Notes under the pieces: generated by a model | What the model saw: only the letters and a program-made list of their open reading frames with translations | Told to the model about the DNA's origin: nothing | Databases searched by the model: none | From: DASUKL01 sp036278755 | GTDB taxonomy: Bacteria; Chloroflexota; Limnocylindria; Limnocylindrales; CSP1-4 | Assembly: GCA_036278755.1 (NCBI GenBank) | Contig: DASUKL010000126.1 | Span: forward strand, 1 to 24,731 | Reading direction: 5' to 3' | Length of the DNA stretch: 24,731 nt | Shown here: one piece after another, positions 15,955 through 21,217 of the stretch | Position numbering within the stretch: position 1 is the stretch's first letter | Layout: every line of letters begins with the position of its first letter | Made by a program: the position numbers and the translations under genes

Positions 15955-16490
15955 GGGAAGGCCCCCATCGGTTGCGCGGAAGCCCCCATCGGCTGCAAGC
16001 GGCCCAACGCCACGACGAACACCAGGAGTAACGGCAAGGCGACGAGGAGGACAACGAGGGCGGTGGCGACGATCTTGTTGTGTGTCGTCCAACGGTTCGA
16101 GGCCCAGACGAAGAAGAGGCCAGGGAGCGGCCCGACCACGGGCACGACGAAAGCGCCGAAGCTGATCAGCAGAAGGGCGATGATCTCCACGCCTCCGAAG
16201 CGTTCATGGTCGGCTCCCGTGCTCAGGGTCGCAGCTGCCTCGCGGATCACAGCTGCGCCTGCGGCCGGCGGCGCACCGTCCACCTCGGTCGAGACGATCT
16301 CCTCCGGTCGACCCAGCCGGTCGAGGACGTTGCGCACGGTGGTCTCGTCTCGGCCGCCCTCGACCGAGAGCGCGTCCTCGATGTGCTCGCGGACCTCCTG
16401 GAGGAGCTCCGTGCGGCGGTCGGCCGACAGCGGCCAGGCGGCGGCCTCCAGGCGCCCAAGGTAGTCCTGGACCAGCGGGTCGGCCGTCAT
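15951..16490 (-). CDS. HAAS-domain membrane protein, partner of PadR
   Basis: The product is 179 aa. The N-terminal ~65 residues are a HAAS-type helical domain: VQDYLGRLEAAAWPLSADRR, then LLQEVREHIEDAL, then VLDRLGRPEEIVSTE, a pattern known from proteins encoded next to PadR regulators. Two to three TM helices follow (IIALLLISFGAFVVPVVGPL, with PGLFFVW, and IVATALVVLLVALPLLLVFVVAL). The end, LQPMGASAQPMGAFP, is a small degenerate repeat and looks like out-of-frame sequence. ATG 16490 overlaps the PadR stop (ATGA). The likely role is transmitting or modulating an envelope signal controlled by PadR (inferred from context). Confidence 0.8.
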   Translation of the reverse strand: MTADPLVQDYLGRLEAAAWPLSADRRTELLQEVREHIEDALSVEGGRDETTVRNVLDRLGRPEEIVSTEVDGAPPAAGAAVIREAAATLSTGADHERFGGVEIIALLLISFGAFVVPVVGPLPGLFFVWASNRWTTHNKIVATALVVLLVALPLLLVFVVALGRLQPMGASAQPMGAFP

Positions 16491-16879
16491 GCCGGTCTCG
16501 CTCCTTGCCGTGCCCAGGGCCGTGGCCGGTCGCTGGGCCCTTCGGCCAGGATGGCGTCGACGGCGTCGCGGAAGCGTGCCCACTCCGCCCCGAACGCCGT
16601 CAGGGATGTCCGCCCATCGTCGGTCAGGCGGTAGTAGCGCCGCGGCGGCCCCGATTCGGAGTCCCGCCAGCTCGTCGTCACCAGGCCATCGCGCCGCAGC
16701 CGGGCCAGCAGGGGGTAGATCGTGCCTTCACTGGTGAGCAGCTCGCCCGCCTGGGACAGGACCCGCACGATCTCGAAGGCGTACGACTCGCCCTCCCGAA
16801 GGATGGCCAGGACGCAATGCTCCAGCACCCCCCGCCGAAGCTCGGTGAGTTGACCTCTGGCCGTCGAGCTAGCTACCAT
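16487..16879 (-). CDS. PadR-family transcriptional regulator (short form)
   Basis: The product is 130 aa. The winged helix shows the PadR signature: LRRGVLEHCVLAILREGESYAFEIV, LTSEGTIYPLLARLRRDGLV, then GPPRRYYRLTDDGRTSL for the wing. A short C-terminal dimerisation helix follows, as in the PadR-s1 subfamily. It represses transcription by binding an inverted repeat, usually at its own promoter. ATG 16879 is preferred because TATCAT lies 7 nt upstream, giving a leaderless start; an in-frame ATG at 16888 lies inside that -10 box. The stop overlaps the HAAS gene start, forming a coupled regulator-effector pair. Confidence 0.9.
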   Translation of the reverse strand: MVASSTARGQLTELRRGVLEHCVLAILREGESYAFEIVRVLSQAGELLTSEGTIYPLLARLRRDGLVTTSWRDSESGPPRRYYRLTDDGRTSLTAFGAEWARFRDAVDAILAEGPSDRPRPWARQGARPA

Positions 16880-16914
16880 GCGCGACATGATACCGCCATG
16901 GGAGGCGAATGCAA
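16874..16914 (-). promoter_or_regulatory. promoter with overlapping inverted repeat of the short PadR gene
   Basis: On the minus strand TTGCAT (16914-16909), a 16-nt spacer and TATCAT (16892-16887) form a promoter; the -10 matches five of six positions and ends 7 nt before ATG 16879. TATCATG-TCGCG-CATGGTA (16892-16874) is an inverted repeat with 6 of 7 matching positions that covers both the -10 and the start codon, a plausible autoregulatory operator. Confidence 0.45.
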
Positions 16915-17261
16915 GAGGCTCGTCGCCGACGCCGCGCGGTGCCCGGGAGGTCCTCGCCCGGCAGTCTCCTCGCCGCGGCCTTGCATCCAGCGACGCACTT
17001 GACCCCGGTGAGGCGGTCACGCGCCGCAAGAGTGCCCTTCCCTCGCCCAACGTTGCGTCGCACGCCCCGAACGACCACGCAGGGGGGCCATTCGGTCCGA
17101 CTAGACCGCCGTCGTTCGTCGATCCCCTCGCCCCATGCAACGCGAACGACAGAAGTCAGGGCTGAGCGACAGTAGCTTGACCGAGGGTCCACAACCTGCG
17201 TAAGGTGCAGGCCGGGATCAGACGATGGGCCTCACCCGTGCGAACGACGGCAGAGGTGGCC
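16880..17261. other. 382-bp divergent intergenic region
   Basis: It separates the PadR gene (minus) from the small membrane protein gene (plus). The PadR promoter occupies the left end and a TTGACC/TAAGGT promoter lies at 17177-17206. The middle (about 16920-17170) has frames open by composition but no start with a ribosome site and no recognisable protein; I see nothing else in it. Confidence 0.6.
17177..17206 (+). promoter_or_regulatory. candidate promoter of the 17262 small membrane protein gene
   Basis: TTGACC (17177-17182, five of six) and TAAGGT (17201-17206, the TA...T type seen in high-GC bacteria) are 18 nt apart. Transcription would start near 17213, and AGAGGTGG precedes the ATG at 17262. 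Confidence 0.4.
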
Positions 17262-17501
17262 ATGGTGAGTCGACCCAAATGGCCTTGGACGCTGCTCGGC
17301 GTCGGCGACCTCCTGGGCGCGCTAGTCGGTGCGGTCGTGTGGCTGGCCGCGACCACGGTCCAGGGGTCGTTCAGCGCGTCCACACAGCCCTGGGTCGGCG
17401 GCTGGGGGTTGGCCGTGCTCATCTATCTCGTCGTCCTGGCCGGAACCGGCGGCGCCCTGATCGTTGCGGCCAGGCTCGAACGGTCAGTGGATCCCGGTTG
17501 A
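17262..17501 (+). CDS. small membrane protein, two TM helices
   Basis: The product is 79 aa with two helices: TLLGVGDLLGALVGAVVWLA near the start and LAVLIYLVVLAGTGGALIVA near the end, joined by a ~20-residue polar loop, and a short charged tail. ATG 17262 is chosen because AGAGG lies 5 nt upstream; the frame is open earlier (17205) but without hydrophobic or conserved sequence. It has its own candidate promoter. The last 18 bp overlap the end of the convergent lipoprotein gene, so the two would interfere if strongly transcribed together. No family recognised. Confidence 0.55.
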   Translation: MVSRPKWPWTLLGVGDLLGALVGAVVWLAATTVQGSFSASTQPWVGGWGLAVLIYLVVLAGTGGALIVAARLERSVDPG

Positions 17502-18719
17502 AGCGATGGCGCTGAGGACGTCCGTCACCTTGGCCGCGCCAAAACCCTCACCCTCGTTCCATACGAGCCAGCCGTCCTCGATGGACGTCCCGGCGATCGT
17601 AGAGGTCTCAGCGACCGCCACCGGGGTCGATGCGCCGGTCGGCCAGACGACCAGTGGTGAGCCCTTCGGTCCGTCGATCGACCAGGCTGCCAGGCCTTCA
17701 CCGACCGAGGGCCAGATGGAGCGGAACGGCAAGTCGGGCGAGCCGAGCTGTGGCATCGGGGTCAAGACGAGCGGCGAGGCTTGATCGGTGCGCATGGCGT
17801 AGATCCGGTTGCAGTAGCCGTTCTCGCAGTCATCGTGGACCCAGACCATCCAGGTCCCATCGAAGCCGAGCTCGAACGCATTGTCGATGACCTTGCGAGG
17901 CGTCGGGTCCGCCTCGGTGGAGAGCCACCCGGTCGTGTCGTAGTAGGAGAGCTGGGGTGCCGGGGTGAAGGCTCCCTGGCTCCAGAACAGATCCGTGCCG
18001 ACGAGCGCCAGCTTGAAGACGCCTTCCGATAGATGCAGGGTGCGGATGGGGTGGAGGCCTGGCCAGCTCAGTAGGTGAATCGTGTCGCCCTCGCCCGCGG
18101 GCCCGGGCTCGACGTAGGCGACAGCTTGGTCGTCGAGCCGGATCACGCCCGCCCGCTCCGTCGGTGCGCGGAACGTGGCGATCGTGGTCGGCGTGCTCGC
18201 GTCAAGGCTCAGGAGCATCACTCGCCACGTCGAGGCTCCCTGGGCCTCGAGCCAGGCTACCGTCTGACCGCTGATGGCCGGCTCGAAGATGCAGACTGCG
18301 ACCGGCGGGACGTAGAGCTTGCGCACCGTACCGGCGGCGAGATCTGCCAGCCAGATCGGCCCTCGGCTGTCACACGCCTTCGGCTCGGTGAACACGGCCA
18401 GCGGTCCGCTGCTCTCGAGCCGATTGTCCGTGACTCCCACAGGGAACTTCACTCGGTGGGTGACGCCCTCGGCAAGTGGGACCGACGGCCAGGGCCATGG
18501 AAGTTCATTTGGCGTCGGGGTCGACGCGGATGCGCTGGGCGCGATGCTTGGCTTGATGGACGGCGTCAGCGTCTTGACCGAGTTGGACGGCTGCGGCATC
18601 GTCGATGAGGACGCGGAAGGTGCTGGCCCTCCGCAACCGAGGACCAGCACACTGCAGACGATCGCGACCGCCACCGACCGGATGTTCCGCTGACAACCTG
18701 GAGATACTGTCAGTACCAC
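17484..18719 (-). CDS. large lipoprotein, predicted beta-propeller-like
   Basis: The product is 411 aa. The signal peptide VAVAIVCSVLVLGCGG ends in a clear lipobox (VLGC, Cys29), so it is anchored outside the membrane. A Ser/Pro/Thr linker (about 30-75) follows. The mature part has repeated beta-strand patterns such as GQTVAWLEAQG, DDQAVAYVEPG, GTWMVWVHDD, EGLAAWSIDG and EDGWLVWNEG, spaced 40-60 residues apart, as in TolB/WD-like propellers; no catalytic motif is visible. GTG 18719 overlaps the upstream peptidase gene by 10 bp, so the two are probably one transcript. No good ribosome site is present, which fits coupled translation. Confidence 0.75.
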   Translation of the reverse strand: MVLTVSPGCQRNIRSVAVAIVCSVLVLGCGGPAPSASSSTMPQPSNSVKTLTPSIKPSIAPSASASTPTPNELPWPWPSVPLAEGVTHRVKFPVGVTDNRLESSGPLAVFTEPKACDSRGPIWLADLAAGTVRKLYVPPVAVCIFEPAISGQTVAWLEAQGASTWRVMLLSLDASTPTTIATFRAPTERAGVIRLDDQAVAYVEPGPAGEGDTIHLLSWPGLHPIRTLHLSEGVFKLALVGTDLFWSQGAFTPAPQLSYYDTTGWLSTEADPTPRKVIDNAFELGFDGTWMVWVHDDCENGYCNRIYAMRTDQASPLVLTPMPQLGSPDLPFRSIWPSVGEGLAAWSIDGPKGSPLVVWPTGASTPVAVAETSTIAGTSIEDGWLVWNEGEGFGAAKVTDVLSAIASTGIH

Positions 18720-19537
18720 TGGATGTTCCAGCCGCCGATCGTAGTCTGGTAGTAGGTGCTACGAGAAAGCTGGACGTAGCATGCCCGGTCCGGAGTAGAT
18801 GTGTAGCCCGGACCGAAATAGCAGGTCCTATCGCTCTTCAGGTATGACCACGGGTCATAACCGTCGATGGTGTTCGGATCGGCCCAACCAAAGGCGAGCG
18901 TCGCATGGCCCACTCCAGCACCGCTGCCATGGTCAGGCCAATATGTGCTGTTCCAGTTCACCATGACGTATGTGGGCCAGCCATAGCCCACGTCATACAG
19001 GACACGATTCCACAATTGGGTGGCGCTCGTCGTCGTGCTCGACACATAGAGCCAATCGGACGGGGTGCGCGGGTGCTTGCTGATCTGCTGGTTCGTGTAA
19101 CTGATCGCTGGCCCGTTGTAGGTCCCGCCGGTTGTGGTGTTTGTCGCCGTCGCGATGGCATTTTGGCCGGCCGCTATCCCACCGGTAACGTAGCCGCCGA
19201 AGTAGGTGTTGAGGAGCGACTGGATTGCTGCAACGAGACAGTAGTAGGTAGTCTTCTGGTGATATTCATTTAGAAAGAGCATGTACGACTCTGAAGGGGA
19301 GATCTCCGCCTGGGCAGACTTCGCAGCGACGAATGAAGCGAAGTCCGCGGCTTTCTGTGCCGCGTACGTCGACGTAGTGCCCGGGCTGGAACGGCCCGGA
19401 TCAGGCAACCACCCACCAGAAGGACCATTCTGGGGACCATCAGCCAGGGTCACGCCACTGCCGCTGAGGGACATGAGCAGCGCACAAGCCAGAATTGCAA
19501 GAATTGGCTTCCGAATTCGCTTCCGAATTCGCAACAC
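18710..19537 (-). CDS. secreted C39-like cysteine peptidase
   Basis: The product is 275 aa. A signal peptide (RIRKRIRKP, then ILAILACALLMSLSGSGVTLA, cleavage near 34) is followed by a ~60-residue helical spacer and a papain-like C39 domain: catalytic Cys100 in TTYYCLVAAIQSLL, His211 in GVGHATLAFGW and Asp225 in NTIDGYDPW. It lacks the ABC transporter of bacteriocin-processing C39 enzymes, so it is a secreted free-standing hydrolase of unknown target. GTG 19537 is chosen because GGGAGGGAGGA lies just upstream; a TTG at 19534 is also possible. Base composition is clearly less GC-rich than the surroundings, with more Thr, Tyr, Asn and Ser codons, suggesting recent transfer. Co-transcribed with the downstream lipoprotein. 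Confidence 0.82.
   Translation of the reverse strand: MLRIRKRIRKPILAILACALLMSLSGSGVTLADGPQNGPSGGWLPDPGRSSPGTTSTYAAQKAADFASFVAAKSAQAEISPSESYMLFLNEYHQKTTYYCLVAAIQSLLNTYFGGYVTGGIAAGQNAIATATNTTTGGTYNGPAISYTNQQISKHPRTPSDWLYVSSTTTSATQLWNRVLYDVGYGWPTYVMVNWNSTYWPDHGSGAGVGHATLAFGWADPNTIDGYDPWSYLKSDRTCYFGPGYTSTPDRACYVQLSRSTYYQTTIGGWNIQWY
19509..19532 (-). repeat. 12-bp tandem duplication in the peptidase signal peptide
   Basis: TTCCGAATTCGC occurs twice in direct succession (19509-19520, 19521-19532). In frame it duplicates RIRK, strengthening the positive n-region of the signal peptide. Confidence 0.9.
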
Positions 19538-19946
19538 AACATCCTCCCTCCCTGCATGATCGGCCTCATGCCGCTCTTCCGCAGGTACTGACCAGCTTGG
19601 GCAGCACCGAATGTCACAGTCAGTGCCATCCGGACTGAAATCATGGGGCCATCTGGACTGCGTCGACACCGAGCCGGCTACCCGCGGCGGCCAGCCGCGC
19701 AATGAGTCGATGCCCCGCAGGGAACGGCACGTCCGTCTCTCGTGCCAGTCGACGCATCACCGTCGGCGATGCCGCGATCCGCATCGCGGGCAGATGCGAC
19801 GCGCCCGCGCGGCACAGTCACCTATGTCGAGCTAGTGACGCCAACCTTGCCAGGTCACATCGCTGCAGGACGACGTGGCGAGGAGGCTTGCGCGATGCAT
19901 ACTGCGTATGTATCATCTGGCCGGCCGACCCCGCAGAAGGAGAAGC
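19538..19946. other. 409-bp divergent intergenic region
   Basis: It separates the C39 peptidase (minus) from the second PadR gene (plus). The peptidase Shine-Dalgarno lies at 19541-19551 and the PadR promoter/operator at 19888-19916. GTCAC...GTGAC (19817-19839) is a weak inverted repeat. I see no gene in the remainder; frames here are open by composition only. Confidence 0.6.
19888..19916 (+). promoter_or_regulatory. promoter with PadR-type inverted repeat in the spacer
   Basis: TTGCGC (19888-19893), a 17-nt spacer and TATCAT (19911-19916) form a promoter. GATGCATAC-TGC-GTATGTATC (19894-19914), with 8 of 9 arm positions paired, fills the spacer and runs into the -10. Bound repressor would block polymerase. 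AGAAGGAG at 19935-19942 is the ribosome site for the GTG at 19947. Confidence 0.55.
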
Positions 19947-20522
19947 GTGTCCGTCCGCTACGGCCTGCTGGCCATCCTGGCCGAGGCGCCCAATCACGGC
20001 TATCAGCTGAAGACCGACTTCGAGCGCCGGACTGCCGGATCCTGGCAACTCAACATCGGCCAGATCTACACGACCCTCCAGCGGCTGGAACGCGACGGTC
20101 TGGTCGAGCCGCTGACGGCCTCCGACCGCCACGCTGCGACCGCCGCCGAACCTCGAGGCGCCGAAGCTCGAACCGCCGGCCCCCGCGCCGACGAGCGCCA
20201 CGCCTACCGCATCACCGCAGCCGGACGGGCCCAACTCGAGGCCTGGCTGGACCAGCCGGTGATCACCGAAGGTCCGCCCCGGGACGAGCTGACCATCAAG
20301 GTCCTCCTCGCCGTGGCGGCCGGCGACATCGAGGTGACCGCCATCCTCCAGCGGCAGCGGACGGCCTCGGTCGAGCAGCTCCAGGCGTACACCCGGCGCA
20401 AGGCGCAAGCGGACCCGGAGCGGGACCTGGCCCTCCTCATCCTCCTGGATGCCCTGATCTTCCGGACCGAGGCCGAGGTGCGCTGGTTGGACGCCACCGA
20501 AGCAAGGATCCGTCAGCGATGA
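19947..20522 (+). CDS. PadR-family transcriptional regulator (long form)
   Basis: The product is 191 aa. The PadR winged helix is at 1-85: VRYGLLAILAEAPNHGYQLK, GSWQLNIGQIYTTLQRLERD and the wing ending RHAYRITAAGRAQLEAWL. The wing carries a ~25-residue Ala/Glu/Arg-rich insertion not usual in the family. The C-terminal ~90 residues match the Vir_act_alpha_C helical dimerisation domain of PadR-s2 proteins (DELTIKVLLAVAAGD, then RDLALLILLDALIFRTEAEVRWLD). GTG 19947 follows AGAAGGAG by 4 nt. Its TGA overlaps the ATPase ATG (ATGA), so it is the first gene of an exporter operon it probably represses through the inverted repeat at 19894-19914. Confidence 0.9.
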   Translation: MSVRYGLLAILAEAPNHGYQLKTDFERRTAGSWQLNIGQIYTTLQRLERDGLVEPLTASDRHAATAAEPRGAEARTAGPRADERHAYRITAAGRAQLEAWLDQPVITEGPPRDELTIKVLLAVAAGDIEVTAILQRQRTASVEQLQAYTRRKAQADPERDLALLILLDALIFRTEAEVRWLDATEARIRQR

Positions 20523-21217
20523 CCGACGTCGTCTGCCTCGAGGCCGCCGGCCGTCGCTTCGGCCAGGGTCACACCGCTGTGGTCGCCCTCCATCCCACGG
20601 ACCTCGCGGTTGGGGAGGGCGAGTTGGTGGCCATCATGGGCCCCAGCGGCTCGGGCAAGACGACCCTCCTCTCGCTCGTTGGCGGTCTCGATCGCCCGAC
20701 CGAAGGCCACGTCCTCGTGGACGGCCAGGACGTCGGGGCTCTGGGCGCCCGGGATCTGGCGCGGCTCCGGCGCCACGAGGTCGGCTACGTCTTCCAGGAC
20801 CTCAACCTCCTGGCCGGCCTGACGGCCCGGGAGAACGTCTCGCTGCCGCTCGAGCTCGACGGACGACCGACCCGCGAAGCCGGCGCCGAAGCCATGACCG
20901 CCCTGGCTTCGGTGGGGCTCGACCAGTTGGCCGAGCGCTACCCCGACGACCTCTCCGGCGGCGAGCAGCAGCGGGTCGCCATCGCCCGGGCCCTGGTCGG
21001 CGGTCGGCGCGTCCTGCTGGCCGACGAACCGACCGGCGCGCTCGACTCCATCACGGGGGAGTCGGTCATGCGCCTCCTGCGCCACCACTGTGATGGCGGA
21101 GGCACGGGCATCCTCGTGACCCACGACGCGGCTCACGCCGCCTGGGCCGATCGGGTCGTCTTCCTCCGCGACGGCCGGGTCGTCGATGAAGCACGTCCGG
21201 CGCCGCCCCTCGGATGA
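20519..21217 (+). CDS. ABC transporter ATP-binding protein, LolD/MacB type
   Basis: The product is 232 aa. Motifs: Walker A GPSGSGKT (41-48), Q93 in YVFQDLNLL, signature LSGGEQQRVAIARAL (from 145), Walker B LLADEPTGALD (166-176) and H202 in LVTHD. The DEPTGALD end of Walker B and the VFQDLNLLAGLTARENV segment are typical of ATPases that partner FtsX/MacB-type permeases in mechanotransmission or lipoprotein and peptide export. It is coupled to PadR upstream (ATGA) and overlaps or abuts the permease gene downstream. Confidence 0.94.
   Translation: MTDVVCLEAAGRRFGQGHTAVVALHPTDLAVGEGELVAIMGPSGSGKTTLLSLVGGLDRPTEGHVLVDGQDVGALGARDLARLRRHEVGYVFQDLNLLAGLTARENVSLPLELDGRPTREAGAEAMTALASVGLDQLAERYPDDLSGGEQQRVAIARALVGGRRVLLADEPTGALDSITGESVMRLLRHHCDGGGTGILVTHDAAHAAWADRVVFLRDGRVVDEARPAPPLG

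Noticed and set aside
19817..19839. GTCAC...GTGAC inverted repeat as an operator
   Set aside because: Arms are only 5 bp with a 13-nt spacer and it lies 49 bp before the -35; likely chance.
19742..20518. Long leader fused to the LolD-type ATPase
   Set aside because: The open frame upstream overlaps the PadR gene in a different frame and encodes Arg/Pro-rich sequence; the ATPase begins at ATG 20519 with an ATGA overlap.
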